Part shown: one piece after another, positions 52,263 to 61,140 of the stretch | Layout of the letters: each line of letters opens with the position of its first letter | How positions within the stretch are numbered: the first letter of the stretch is position 1 | NCBI GenBank assembly: GCA_021781475.1 | Contig: JAJXWT010000003.1 | Location: 1 to 64,000 of the forward strand | DNA length: 64,000 nt | Direction of reading: 5' to 3' | Source: a bacterium | GTDB lineage: Bacteria; Patescibacteriota; Saccharimonadia; Saccharimonadales; Saccharimonadaceae | The notes under the pieces: generated by a model | What the model saw: only the letters and a program-made list of their open reading frames with translations | Told to the model about the DNA's origin: nothing | Database searches by the model: none | Position numbers and translations under genes: made by a program

Positions 52263-52544
52263 TTACTCCGTGAATGGGTTATTACGCTGATTTGTCGGTA
52301 GAGGAACTGTATAGTTCGGTGTGTTACTGAGCTGTTGCACGCGTTTAATAGTGGCTTGGTCAAAGACCGCTGCCTGCCCGGTTTGGCTGCTCCCGACGGT
52401 ACCGCTCGATTGGTTGGCGATACCAAGCAGTGAGTAAATCGCTAGGCCGGTGCCAGTCGCAGCGATAGTTATGAACATTAGCAAGTGATAGCGCCAAAAG
52501 AATCGCTTAATTTTTGTTGTTGGTGAACCCATTGCGTTGCTCAT
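52263..52544 (-). CDS. Small membrane protein of the pilus operon
   Basis: 93 aa. One helix near residues 21-42 (LLMFITIAATGTGLAIYSLLGI) followed by a Ser/Thr/Gln-rich outside tail. Its ATG overlaps the stop of the PilO-like gene (4 bp), so it belongs to the operon. It could take the place of PilP, the usual fourth partner of the PilMNO platform; no lipobox is present. Confidence 0.68.
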   Translation of the reverse strand: MSNAMGSPTTKIKRFFWRYHLLMFITIAATGTGLAIYSLLGIANQSSGTVGSSQTGQAAVFDQATIKRVQQLSNTPNYTVPLPTNQRNNPFTE

Positions 52545-53167
52545 TTCATGTATACTCCCAGGGTCAGCGAATCACAGCTTACAAGTGTTTTGCCATCTTT
52601 GGATACGCCAGTGCCCGTAATACTCACTTTTGATACTTGCATGGACATCGTGTTTTGTTCAATGTAGTGCAAGAACAGAATCAGATTATCGTACGGTAAT
52701 GGGGATGCGAGCGTAATACTCACCTGTTTCATTGTCACACCACCAGGTATTGTAATCGGAGCCGCAGCTCCGCCAGCTGCACTCGTTGGGGGCGGCGTTG
52801 AGGTGCCGGTTGCCGCTACCGCGCTTGTAAAGTCGATATTTGTGATAGATACGTTTGCAGAGCTTGCGATTGCCTTAAGCGCAGTCACGACCTGGTCCTG
52901 ATAGGTGTATTGCAGGTTCGAAGCAAGCATGTCTTGCACTTTTTTCTCAACACCTGCGTTGGCCTTTAACTCGGCTTGTTCTTGCTTTAGGGCATTAATT
53001 TTTTCATTGCTATTCGCGCTTTCTGTCGTGACCCGTGCAGTTTCGTCGGCCTTTTGAACCAGCAGGCCGTGTACATACAAAAATCCGGCTGTTGCGCCTG
53101 CAATAATAAGCAAAAGGCAGGCAATAAGGATTGCGCTCACGACGGGGGCTGATATTTTAGCACGCAT
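52541..53167 (-). CDS. pilO: PilO-like pilus platform protein
   Basis: 208 aa. One N-terminal helix (VVSAILIACLLLIIAGATAGFLYV), a coiled coil (TARVTTESANSNEKINALKQEQAELK) and a ferredoxin-like outside domain (MKQVSITLASPLPYDNLILFLHYIEQNTM), the PilO layout. A Pro/Ala/Gly-rich linker (PPPTSAAGGAAAP) interrupts the domain. Pairs with the PilN-like protein to connect PilM and the pilus base. Confidence 0.82.
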   Translation of the reverse strand: MRAKISAPVVSAILIACLLLIIAGATAGFLYVHGLLVQKADETARVTTESANSNEKINALKQEQAELKANAGVEKKVQDMLASNLQYTYQDQVVTALKAIASSANVSITNIDFTSAVAATGTSTPPPTSAAGGAAAPITIPGGVTMKQVSITLASPLPYDNLILFLHYIEQNTMSMQVSKVSITGTGVSKDGKTLVSCDSLTLGVYMK

Positions 53168-53172
53168 TCCGA

Positions 53173-53736
53173 TTACGCTCCTTTTTTAATGGTTACAACA
53201 AGCTGTGCATTGACGGGATACGCTGAACCAGCTTGCTGGTTTGTGCTATTACTGAGCGTCAGCGAAAGGAAGTGAACGTCACTAAACAAGGGGGAGCTTT
53301 GGAAGCTTTGCTTAAGGGCAATTGCGTCTTGTTCGGTTTTTGCATTCACTTGTAGTGACATAGGCGTGCCGTAGGTAGATTCGTCGAGGGTAATATTGTT
53401 CAGCGTGGTGCCGGGGGTCATAAGGCTCGTGATTTTTAGGAGTGTATCGGTGTAATGTGTTTGCTGGTCAAGAATGGCTTTTGAGACCGCAAGGTTGGTG
53501 CGAAACGCATCTGCTCGCTGTTGTATGCCGGAAAGGTTGCTGACACTTGCAAGGTTTTCGTTGATACGTGTCTGGGCAGATTGCTTAATCACGTCTAGCG
53601 TTACAGAGGTAAATGCCGACAAAATACCAATTAGGCCGCACAATAACAGCGTGATCCAAATGTAGCGTATAAGCATTGAATTGAGCCGACCAGCCGCAAA
53701 ATGTCGCTTTGCTTCGGGTGGTAAAAGGTTAATCAT
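53173..53736 (-). CDS. pilN: PilN-like pilus platform protein
   Basis: 187 aa. Opens MINLLPPEAKRHF, the NLLP-type motif of PilN that docks into a groove of PilM, then one membrane helix (IWITLLLCGLIGILSAFTSV), a coiled coil and a small beta domain (TTLNNITLDESTYGTPMSLQVNAKTEQDAIALKQS). The ATG overlaps the end of pilM by 4 bp. Confidence 0.87.
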   Translation of the reverse strand: MINLLPPEAKRHFAAGRLNSMLIRYIWITLLLCGLIGILSAFTSVTLDVIKQSAQTRINENLASVSNLSGIQQRADAFRTNLAVSKAILDQQTHYTDTLLKITSLMTPGTTLNNITLDESTYGTPMSLQVNAKTEQDAIALKQSFQSSPLFSDVHFLSLTLSNSTNQQAGSAYPVNAQLVVTIKKGA

Positions 53737-54791
53737 GAGAGCACCTCTTCGCGCGCGACACTTGCGAGGCCGGCGACTGATATATAGCGTGGGCGGAACT
53801 GCTTGCTTGGTTCTTTGAGCTTACCAAAATTAAGCTGCTGCCAGGGGCTTGCGACGCGTGCTGGCATAACGAGGGCGTTCGTAAAGTAGTCACCAAGCCC
53901 AGGGACGTTGCTGCCGCCACCGACAATAAGGACTTGCTCAATTTTACGCTCCTGGTTTAAGCGCTCGTTGTAGTAGCGGATGACCTTTTTTGACTCAGAA
54001 ATAATTCGTTCGAGTGACGGTTTGAGCGCGTGCGTAATTTTGGCTTGGCGCGGGCTAAGGGTGAGGCCGTTAATGACTTTAAACTGATGGGCAGATTCGA
54101 GTGTGATATCAAGCTTGTTGGCAATATCAAGCGTAAAGGTGTTGCCGCCAATGCCAACGCTCCCGGTAACGCGTATTGCCCCACCTTCGAGCACCGCAAT
54201 GTCGGTCGTTGCTGGCCCAACATCGATAATAAGCGTGGAAAGGTTGCCTTGTTCGGTTAATTCAAGGACCCGTGCCACTGCGTCAATACTCGGGACAACC
54301 ATAACAGGCACGAGGTTTGCGTTTTCTGCAGCCTTTGTGCACGCATCGACAAGAACTTTTGGCACGGCAGTCATGGCGATTGTCAGTGTGTCTTTAGTGT
54401 GTTCAATAATTTGATAGTCAACGTACAGCGAGCTCATGGGGATAGGAATGTACTGCTCAACCTCTATTTCGAGGGCGCTTTTAACGTGGGCCGATTCTTT
54501 TGCTGGTAGGGTAAAGGTGCGCGAAAATGTTCGCCCAGTGGGCACGCCAATAACCGCGTAATTGCTGCCCAAGTTGCCGATTATGTGGTCTTTTAGGAGC
54601 GATGCGATATTATCGCTTAGGTATGTATCGTCGGGGTTGTCGAGCGACTTTTGGATAGCTGCCGGATCGAGATCGACTGACCCATACCCAAGCACGTGCA
54701 GCTGCGCGGCATCAATGGACATAACCTTGATACCCGTTAAGCTCACGTCTAGGCCAATAACCGGTTTGCTTTTATAAAATAATTGTCCCAC
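53733..54791 (-). CDS. pilM: PilM, actin-like pilus assembly ATPase
   Basis: 352 aa. Actin/FtsA-type fold: VIGLDVSLTGIKVMSID (phosphate 1), STLIIDVGPATTDIAVLEGG (phosphate 2) and VLIVGGGSNVPGLGDYF (adenosine). Binds the PilN tail on the cytoplasmic face. The start is GTG 54791; a TATACT box lies about 25 nt upstream in the 58-bp gap after pilC, so a second promoter within the operon is likely. Confidence 0.92.
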   Translation of the reverse strand: MGQLFYKSKPVIGLDVSLTGIKVMSIDAAQLHVLGYGSVDLDPAAIQKSLDNPDDTYLSDNIASLLKDHIIGNLGSNYAVIGVPTGRTFSRTFTLPAKESAHVKSALEIEVEQYIPIPMSSLYVDYQIIEHTKDTLTIAMTAVPKVLVDACTKAAENANLVPVMVVPSIDAVARVLELTEQGNLSTLIIDVGPATTDIAVLEGGAIRVTGSVGIGGNTFTLDIANKLDITLESAHQFKVINGLTLSPRQAKITHALKPSLERIISESKKVIRYYNERLNQERKIEQVLIVGGGSNVPGLGDYFTNALVMPARVASPWQQLNFGKLKEPSKQFRPRYISVAGLASVAREEVLS

Positions 54792-54849
54792 TAACGAATG
54801 CCCATACCTTTAATCTGTTTTCAGTATACCATAAGCGCCATGTATAGCG

Positions 54850-56079
54850 TTAGTTCTTAATGTTTTGCGACAGGTTTGCGATTGGGATCATAACGCTCGC
54901 GGCAATGAGCCCAACCAGGCCACCCATTATGACAATCATGACTGGTTCGATAATGGCGCTCACGCCTTCAATGGCCGCATCGACTTCTTCGTCATAAAAG
55001 TCGGCAACCTTCACCAGGACCACGTCGGTTTGGCCGGTTTCTTCGCCAACGGCAAGCATCTGCGACACAATTGGCGGGAACAAGGTGTTTTTTTCAATCA
55101 CGACTGATAGGTTTTTACCGTTTTTTACTTCTTCGGCGGCATCGAGCAGGGCTTGCTCATACACGACGTTGCCAACGGCGTGCGCTGTAACGGTGAGCGC
55201 TTCGAGCACAGAAACCCCTGCCCCCATAAGGGCAGAGAAGGTGCGAGCAAACCGGGCCACTGCCACTTTGACGATGATAGTGTTAATTGCCGGAACTTTT
55301 AATACAAAAGTGTGGAAGTGCTTTTTGCCTTTTGGCGTTTTAACGTAACGCAGTAGTAGCACGATACTACCGATAATTGCTGGGATAATCCATAATATAT
55401 TGGCAGTTAAAAACGCGCTAATGCCAAGCATTACCTGTGTAAGTGCCGGTAGTTGCGCGTCTGGGCCACCCAGATCTTTTACGATCTTACCAATTTGCGG
55501 AATAATGAAAATCATCAGCCCAAAAAAGGCAATGGTCGTGATGGTCATAAGGACAACTGGGTAGCTCATTGCGCTCTTAACTTTTTTGCGAATGCTGGCA
55601 CTTTTTTCTTGCTGCAGTGCAAGCCGCTTTAAAATATCGTCTAAGATACCTGCTGCTTCGCCGGCGCGCACCATATTGACGTACACATCAGAAAATGCGT
55701 TGGGATACTTTACCAAGGCATCGGCAAGCGTTGCGCCCGCTTCGACATCTTTTATCACGCCTTCAATTACGTGCCGCAGATTGCCGCTTTCGGCATGGTC
55801 GTGGAGTGACGATAACGCACGCAGAATAGGCACGCCGGCGCTTACCATGGCGGAAAGCTGGCGGGTAAACAACACCAACTGGTCGGATTTTACTTTATCT
55901 TTCCCAAAAAAATCACTGGTGCTAAAGATACTTTTCTTGCCGTCGCCTTCGCGAATGCTGATTGGTTTAAGGTTTTGGCGGCCCAACGATGCGAGCGCGC
56001 CCGCCCGGTCTACGGCTTCGAGTGTCCCTGTTTTTGAGTTGTTATTTTGATCAACTGCTATGTAATAAAAAAGTGCCAT
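54850..56079 (-). CDS. pilC: PilC/GspF-type pilus platform membrane protein
   Basis: 409 aa. Two repeated GspF halves with the family signatures FTRQLSAMVSAGVPILRAL and FARTFSALMGAGVSVLEALTV, and three membrane helices. An N-terminal beta part (FYYIAVDQNNNSKTGTLEAVDRAGA) is usual for PilC. It is the inner-membrane platform turned by the ATPase. Starts 1 bp after the pilB stop. Confidence 0.94.
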   Translation of the reverse strand: MALFYYIAVDQNNNSKTGTLEAVDRAGALASLGRQNLKPISIREGDGKKSIFSTSDFFGKDKVKSDQLVLFTRQLSAMVSAGVPILRALSSLHDHAESGNLRHVIEGVIKDVEAGATLADALVKYPNAFSDVYVNMVRAGEAAGILDDILKRLALQQEKSASIRKKVKSAMSYPVVLMTITTIAFFGLMIFIIPQIGKIVKDLGGPDAQLPALTQVMLGISAFLTANILWIIPAIIGSIVLLLRYVKTPKGKKHFHTFVLKVPAINTIIVKVAVARFARTFSALMGAGVSVLEALTVTAHAVGNVVYEQALLDAAEEVKNGKNLSVVIEKNTLFPPIVSQMLAVGEETGQTDVVLVKVADFYDEEVDAAIEGVSAIIEPVMIVIMGGLVGLIAASVMIPIANLSQNIKN

Positions 56080-56080
56080 T

Positions 56081-57862
56081 TTATTCTTTCGTTACCCTTA
56101 GTACCTCTGCAATTGTTGTCACACCCCTCAGCGCCTTAATGGTGCCGTCGGTTTGCATAGTCGTCATTTTTTCGGCAATGGCTTGGTCTTGGATTTGGTT
56201 GCTCGTGGCGCTGGCCATAATGAGTTTTTGGACTGCAATAGAATTAGCAAGCGCTTCGTAGATACCAATGCGCCCCTTGTAGCCAGTATGACTGCACTCA
56301 TCGCAGCCACCTTCGTGGGCCCGCCACAGCGTGGTAACGGCCTGGTCAGTGGTGCCAAGTGGCACGTCGTTGCCGATACCGTCACTCAGCGCACTTTCGT
56401 TGAGGCTATGGATGTAGGTGAACGACTGATCTGGTTTTAAGTTAAACAGGCTAGCTACTTCGGCGGCTTCGGCTTCGGTCGGCGCAAAGCTTTCACGGCA
56501 GACCTTGCACAGGCGGCGCACTAGGCGCTGGCCAACGACTGCTTTTACGGTACTAGCGATTAAAAATGGCTCCACGTTCATATCCAGCAAGCGTGGTAGG
56601 CAGGTTGCTGCATTATTGGTGTGCAAGGTGGAAAGCACGAGGTGCCCAGTTAGGGCGGCCTGCACCGCTAGGTCGGCGGTTTCACTGTCGCGAATCTCAC
56701 CAACCATAATGATGTTTGGGTCTTGGCGCAACAGGGCTCGTAGGCCGTTGGCGAATGTCATGCCGGCCTTTGAGTTGGTTTGCGTTTGGTTGACGCCTGG
56801 AATTTTATACTCGACTGGGTCTTCAACTGTCGAAATATTGACTTCGGGTTTATTTAAAAGGGTCAGCACCGAAAACAAGCTTGTTGATTTACCGCTCCCG
56901 GTTGGCCCGGTAATCAAAATCATGCCGTCTGGTTCGAGCATGGCTTGCTGCATTACGTGGAGCGAGTGGCCCCAGTAGCCAAGATCTTGTAGGGTGACGG
57001 CCTGGTTTGATTCATCCAGAACGCGCATCACTACTTTTTCGCCATCAGCGATTGGTAGCGTGCTGACACGCAGCGCATACTGGCGGCCTGCAACACGAAT
57101 TTTAAATCGACCATCTTGCGGTACGCGGCGTTCGTCAATTTTCAGGTTGGACATAATTTTAATACGGCTCACGAGCGCACCAAGCACGCTGCGCGGCACG
57201 CGGTTTACTTCGTGGAGCACGCCGTCAATGCGGTAGCGGATTTGCACAAAATCCTCACGTGGCTCGATGTGGATGTCGGATGCGTTTGAGCGAATGGCAT
57301 ATTCTAGCAGTAGGTTCACCGTTTGGGCCACCGGTGAATCTTCGGCAATATCGGCGTCAGAAACCTGCTGTGCCGAGCCGTCGTCTTCGCGCTGAATGTC
57401 AATAACCTCTTTTAGCTCTTGGTTGACGTCGCCGCGGTAATTTTCGAGTACCGCAAGGATATTGTCGTGTGGCGCGATATATAATTTTATGTTTTCGCCG
57501 ATTTCTTTTTTAATGAAATCAAGGGCCTGCACATCATCGGGGTCGTCCATTGCCAGGTGAACGGTGTCATTGGCATCAACGTTGAATATAACGGCGTTAT
57601 ATTGCCGGGCAATCCGCTCGGGGATGCGCTGCATAATTTCGGTCGGGACTTCTTTAGGATCGAGCTCGATGTAGGGAATATCCGCGTAGTCGGCGAATAA
57701 CTTTGTCAGGGTTGGCTCATCGATAATTTTATTCGCAATCACCAGCTCTTGCAGCTGCCGGTTTGAATGTTCGCCCTCTTCCTTAAGGGATGCGATTTGT
57801 TCATCGGTCGCTAAACCGCTTTGGGAAAGTAGCTTTAAGACGGTGTTATCAGAAATTCTCAT
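56081..57862 (-). CDS. pilB: PilB/GspE-type pilus extension ATPase
   Basis: 593 aa. An N-terminal MshEN-like domain (residues 1-150), then the secretion ATPase core: Walker A LITGPTGSGKSTSLFS, Asp box and Walker B (IIMVGEIRDSETAD), His box (TGHLVLSTLHTNNAA). Zinc site of four cysteines: CKVCRES near 460 and CDECSHTGYKGRIG near 540. Powers pilin polymerisation. No PilT retraction ATPase is visible in this window. Confidence 0.95.
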   Translation of the reverse strand: MRISDNTVLKLLSQSGLATDEQIASLKEEGEHSNRQLQELVIANKIIDEPTLTKLFADYADIPYIELDPKEVPTEIMQRIPERIARQYNAVIFNVDANDTVHLAMDDPDDVQALDFIKKEIGENIKLYIAPHDNILAVLENYRGDVNQELKEVIDIQREDDGSAQQVSDADIAEDSPVAQTVNLLLEYAIRSNASDIHIEPREDFVQIRYRIDGVLHEVNRVPRSVLGALVSRIKIMSNLKIDERRVPQDGRFKIRVAGRQYALRVSTLPIADGEKVVMRVLDESNQAVTLQDLGYWGHSLHVMQQAMLEPDGMILITGPTGSGKSTSLFSVLTLLNKPEVNISTVEDPVEYKIPGVNQTQTNSKAGMTFANGLRALLRQDPNIIMVGEIRDSETADLAVQAALTGHLVLSTLHTNNAATCLPRLLDMNVEPFLIASTVKAVVGQRLVRRLCKVCRESFAPTEAEAAEVASLFNLKPDQSFTYIHSLNESALSDGIGNDVPLGTTDQAVTTLWRAHEGGCDECSHTGYKGRIGIYEALANSIAVQKLIMASATSNQIQDQAIAEKMTTMQTDGTIKALRGVTTIAEVLRVTKE

Positions 57863-57915
57863 AATGCTTATGTATCAGTATACTAAATACACTTATCAAT
57901 CGCCAGGGATTACGC

Positions 57916-57921
57916 TATACT
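57916..57921 (+). promoter_or_regulatory. -10 box of tsaE, leaderless type
   Basis: TATACT with 7 nt to ATG 57929. A minus-strand TATACT for pilB lies close by, so the promoters are divergent. Confidence 0.5.
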
Positions 57922-57928
57922 AAAGCGC

Positions 57929-58387
57929 ATGAAACGGGAGATATCATCGGTCCAGCAGATGTTGGAGTTTGGCGAGGCACTTGGTGCCGTGCTTGGCGGT
58001 GGCGAGGTAATCGAGCTTGTCGGTGATATTGGCGCTGGGAAAACGACGCTCACCAAGGGGATCGCGCGTGGCCTCGGTATCGATGAGGATGTGCAGAGCC
58101 CAACCTTTACTATCAGCCGGGTGTATGGGGCGCGTGATGGCTTAGAGCTTGCTCACTACGACTTTTACCGCCTAAGCGACCCCGGTGTACTCCGCATGGA
58201 GGTCGACCAAACGGCGCACGATGCGCGAACAGTGACGATTATCGAATGGGGCGGTATTGTTAAGGGTGTATTGCCAGATGATCGGTTAAAGATCACTATC
58301 ACTTCGCCAAGCGAGACAACCCGCCACCTCGAGGTTGAGGCAAGCGGTCCCCTGTCGCAAAAGGCGCTCGGAGTGTTCATACAATGA
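57929..58387 (+). CDS. tsaE: tRNA threonylcarbamoyladenosine ATPase TsaE
   Basis: 152 aa. P-loop GDIGAGKTTLTKGIARGLG, then SPTFTISRVYGARDGLELAHYDFYRL and WGGIVKGVLPDD, all TsaE signatures. It supports TsaB-TsaD in making t6A37 in ANN-reading tRNAs. Overlaps tsaB by 4 bp (ATGA). tsaD and tsaC are not in the window. Confidence 0.94.
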   Translation: MKREISSVQQMLEFGEALGAVLGGGEVIELVGDIGAGKTTLTKGIARGLGIDEDVQSPTFTISRVYGARDGLELAHYDFYRLSDPGVLRMEVDQTAHDARTVTIIEWGGIVKGVLPDDRLKITITSPSETTRHLEVEASGPLSQKALGVFIQ

Positions 58388-58770
58388 TACTGTTATTTGA
58401 TAGTTCAGATATGCGCGTACATACCACGCTAATTGACGGCGAGGTGACCCAGGCGTATGAGTGGGAGGCTGGGCGCACACTGGCCCGCGACATGCTTGCC
58501 TACTTACGGGACCGCCTGGCTGAACACGGGCAAGGCTTTGACGCATTGTCGGGTATTGGGGTGTACCAGGGGCCGGGGAGCTACACAGGGCTCCGTATCG
58601 GGCTTTCGGTGCTCAACACGCTTGCCGAATCAGTTGGCGTCCCGATTGTTGGCGCAACGGGTGATACCTGGCAGCAGCAGTGTCTCCGCCGGCTTTTAAA
58701 CCACGAAAACGACTCGATAGTGATGCCATTTTATGGGGGCGAAGCGCATGTGACCGCGCCGCGGAAATAA
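58384..58770 (+). CDS. tsaB: t6A synthesis partner TsaB, minimal form
   Basis: 128 aa. ILLFDSSDMRVHTTLIDG at the start and GIGVYQGPGSYTGLRIGLSVLNTLAESVGVP are diagnostic. Usual TsaB is about 220-230 aa; here the second half is mostly missing, leaving one lobe of the ASKHA fold. It dimerises with TsaD. Coupled to tsaE by the overlapping start. Confidence 0.88.
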   Translation: MILLFDSSDMRVHTTLIDGEVTQAYEWEAGRTLARDMLAYLRDRLAEHGQGFDALSGIGVYQGPGSYTGLRIGLSVLNTLAESVGVPIVGATGDTWQQQCLRRLLNHENDSIVMPFYGGEAHVTAPRK

Positions 58771-58785
58771 TGTCGCTAAAATTTG

Positions 58786-58943
58786 TTGCACGATTATTAC
58801 ATATACCGCTACAATGTAAGTAGTCTAGAAATAGACCTTTATGATAATTTTTTGAGCATTCCGATTGTCAGTGTGCGAACAATAACCGTTTGCAATCGAC
58901 CTGTTATGGAATCTGCATAGGGGCAGTCGAGAAAGGAACAACA
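58786..58943 (+). promoter_or_regulatory. Promoter and leader of RNase Y gene
   Basis: TTGCAC (58786-58791), 18 bp, TACAAT (58810-58815). The leader of about 120 nt contains GTCTA-GAAA-TAGAC (58825-58838) and a CGATTG...CAATCG pair further on, then GAAAGGAAC before ATG 58944. A long leader is unusual here and could be where RNase Y regulates itself. Confidence 0.5.
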
Positions 58944-60434
58944 ATGTTAGAGGCACTATTAGCCGCCGCAGCCGGACTATTATTCGGGGTAGGTGGGCGT
59001 TACGCCTATGAAAAAAAGCAAATCGCTGACGGCAAAACTAAAGCCGAGAAAGAAGTCGCGAACGCACATAAAAGGGCAAGTGAAATTTTGCTAAAAGCAA
59101 AAGATGAAGCCTTGCAGCTTGAGTCAGAGCGCCGAAAGGAAGTAAAGCGGACAGAGGATCGTTTAGCGGAGCGCGAATCGAACCTCGATCGTAAGCTTGA
59201 TGAGCTGGACCGCCGTACTGAAAAACTGCGTGCGCAGGAGGTAGAAGTCGAATCCCTTAAAGACGACATTAGGGACCTGCGTAGCAAGCAGCAGGAAAAA
59301 CTTGAAAAAATCGCTAAGCTAAATAAGACCGAGGCGACTGACAAGCTCATGCAAATGACTGAGCGGGATATTAAAGAGGACCTAGTTGGGCTTGTTGGTA
59401 AATTGCAGCGTGACGCGATGCATGACGCCGAGGAAGCCGCGCAAACCATTTTGGTTACGGCGATGGAGCGTATGAGTAGCGAAGTGACTGCCGAGCGCAC
59501 CGTGACCGCCCTAAAATTGACCGACGATGAAATGAAGGGGCGGATTATTGGCAAAGAGGGCCGCAATATCCAGGCCCTGCAGCGCGCCACCGGTGTCGAT
59601 ATTTTAGTCGACGACACACCAGGCATGATTGTGCTCAGTAGCTTTGACCCAATCCGCCGCCAGGTCGCTCGTTTGGCGCTCGAAGCCCTCATGAAAGACG
59701 GCCGTATCCACCCAGGGCGGATTGAAGAGGTTGTTGCAAAAGCGGAAAAGCAGATTGAAAAAGAGGTTATTCGTGCCGGCGAGGACGCGGCGCGTGAAGT
59801 TGGCGTAACTGGTATCCCGCACGAAATGATTGAGTTGCTGGGCGAGCTCAAATACCGTACTAGCTATGGGCAGAACGTACTGATGCATAGCACCGAAATG
59901 GCACACATTGCCGGTATGATTGCCGACGAGATTGGTGCGGACGTGCGTATTACAAAAATCGCCACCCTGTTGCACGATATCGGCAAGGCCGTTACCCACA
60001 AGGTGGAAGGCAAGCACCACCATATTGGCGCCGAACTTGCACGTAAATATGGTATGGATGAGCGAATTGTGCACGCAATTGAGGCACACCATGACGATAT
60101 AGAGGCAACTACCCCCGAGGCATTGATTGTGCGCGTGTGTGATGCCGCAAGTGCGGCTCGCCCCGGCGCGCGCAACATTAGCTCCGAAAACTTTGCTGAA
60201 CGCATGCGCGATCTCGAAAATATTGCAACGAGCTTTAAGGGGATTGATAAGGCCTACGCAATTAGTGCCGGCCGGGAAATCCGTGTGATTGTTCGGCCAG
60301 AATCTGTTGATGACCTGAGCGCCATTAAGGTCGCCCGCGATATTGCCAACAAGATTGAAAGCACTATGCAGTACCCGGGTACAATAAAGGTGAACGTCAT
60401 TCGCGAAACACGTGCGATTGAGTTTGCAAAATAG
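58944..60434 (+). CDS. rny: Ribonuclease Y
   Basis: 496 aa membrane-anchored endoribonuclease that starts mRNA decay. An N-terminal helix (LLAAAAGLLFGVGGRYAY), a coiled coil of about 140 residues rich in K/E/R, a KH domain (MKGRIIGKEGRNIQALQRATGVDILVDDTPG) and the HD domain (ATLLHDIGKAVTHKVEGKHHHIGAELARKYG). ATG 58944 has GAAAGGAAC; the frame is open upstream but only into the leader. Confidence 0.97.
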   Translation: MLEALLAAAAGLLFGVGGRYAYEKKQIADGKTKAEKEVANAHKRASEILLKAKDEALQLESERRKEVKRTEDRLAERESNLDRKLDELDRRTEKLRAQEVEVESLKDDIRDLRSKQQEKLEKIAKLNKTEATDKLMQMTERDIKEDLVGLVGKLQRDAMHDAEEAAQTILVTAMERMSSEVTAERTVTALKLTDDEMKGRIIGKEGRNIQALQRATGVDILVDDTPGMIVLSSFDPIRRQVARLALEALMKDGRIHPGRIEEVVAKAEKQIEKEVIRAGEDAAREVGVTGIPHEMIELLGELKYRTSYGQNVLMHSTEMAHIAGMIADEIGADVRITKIATLLHDIGKAVTHKVEGKHHHIGAELARKYGMDERIVHAIEAHHDDIEATTPEALIVRVCDAASAARPGARNISSENFAERMRDLENIATSFKGIDKAYAISAGREIRVIVRPESVDDLSAIKVARDIANKIESTMQYPGTIKVNVIRETRAIEFAK

Positions 60435-60455
60435 CGTTCATTATTTTGATCCGCA

Positions 60456-60481
60456 TAGCCCCGCAGGAAACTGTGGGGCTA
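60456..60481. terminator. Bidirectional terminator between rny and the sortase gene
   Basis: TAGCCCC-G-CAG and CTG-T-GGGGCTA form a stem around GAAA. It contains the stop codon of the convergent sortase gene. Confidence 0.75.
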
Positions 60482-61087
60482 TTGTGTTGTGGTGACGGCA
60501 ACCTGGCCAAGGCGCTCGGCCTGTAACACAAACCGGTCGCTCGTAACGCCACCAAGGCCACAGCTGTAAAGGGTGAGGGTTGGGCTTTTAGTGCGGGCTT
60601 CGATAGAGACTTGCGTGGGCTGTGCGGCAAATTCTTTATTAATTTGGTAGGCGTAGCGCTTGCCAAGGTAGTCAACAAGAATTTTATCGCCATCTTTCAT
60701 TTCATCAATATGATAAAACGGTGATTTTATGATTGTCCCCATTGGGGTTGGCTGAATGCTAAATCGGTGTGCCGCAATCACAAAGTTACCGCCATCAGCT
60801 GGGTTGCCGCTGCTAGGCGATCGCCACTCGGCCCCACGGTCAAGTGCGGCTGCGCCGGTGGCATACGCGATATCAATACCAAGCTTGGGAATAATCAGCC
60901 GGTTATCACTTACCTTTGGCGGGGGCAAGGACTGTATGTTAATGGGTTTTGTCACAAGCAAGGGCGCAATCGCTGGGGCCGCAACAAGGCTTAGCGTGTA
61001 CAGGCCGCCCACTAAAATTGCCACAGCAACGGTGCCAAGAGCAATGCGTTTTTTGGGAACGGTGCGTTTATAATCGATTGCTAACAT
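60479..61087 (-). CDS. Sortase (class E/D-like transpeptidase)
   Basis: 202 aa. An N-terminal helix (IALGTVAVAILVGGLYTL) and then the sortase beta-barrel with catalytic His107 (VIAAHRFS), Cys176 (LTLYSCGLGG) and Arg185 (TSDRFVLQ). Sortases cut a C-terminal sorting motif and join the protein to cell-wall peptide or pilins. The only likely substrate I found is the beta-propeller protein (LASTG near 10225). Class E enzymes prefer LAxTG, so the match is sensible. Downstream of it lies a subtilisin, transcribed in the same direction before it. Confidence 0.9.
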   Translation of the reverse strand: MLAIDYKRTVPKKRIALGTVAVAILVGGLYTLSLVAAPAIAPLLVTKPINIQSLPPPKVSDNRLIIPKLGIDIAYATGAAALDRGAEWRSPSSGNPADGGNFVIAAHRFSIQPTPMGTIIKSPFYHIDEMKDGDKILVDYLGKRYAYQINKEFAAQPTQVSIEARTKSPTLTLYSCGLGGVTSDRFVLQAERLGQVAVTTTQ

Positions 61088-61107
61088 ATATCCCTAAATG
61101 TAGCTAC

Positions 61108-61116
61108 ATTGTAGCA
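61108..61116 (-). promoter_or_regulatory. Extended -10 promoter of the sortase gene
   Basis: Minus-strand TGCTACAAT; leader of about 14 nt with AGGGA before ATG 61087. Confidence 0.5.
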
Positions 61117-61140
61117 TAGTGTGCGTATGCTTTGCAGCCG

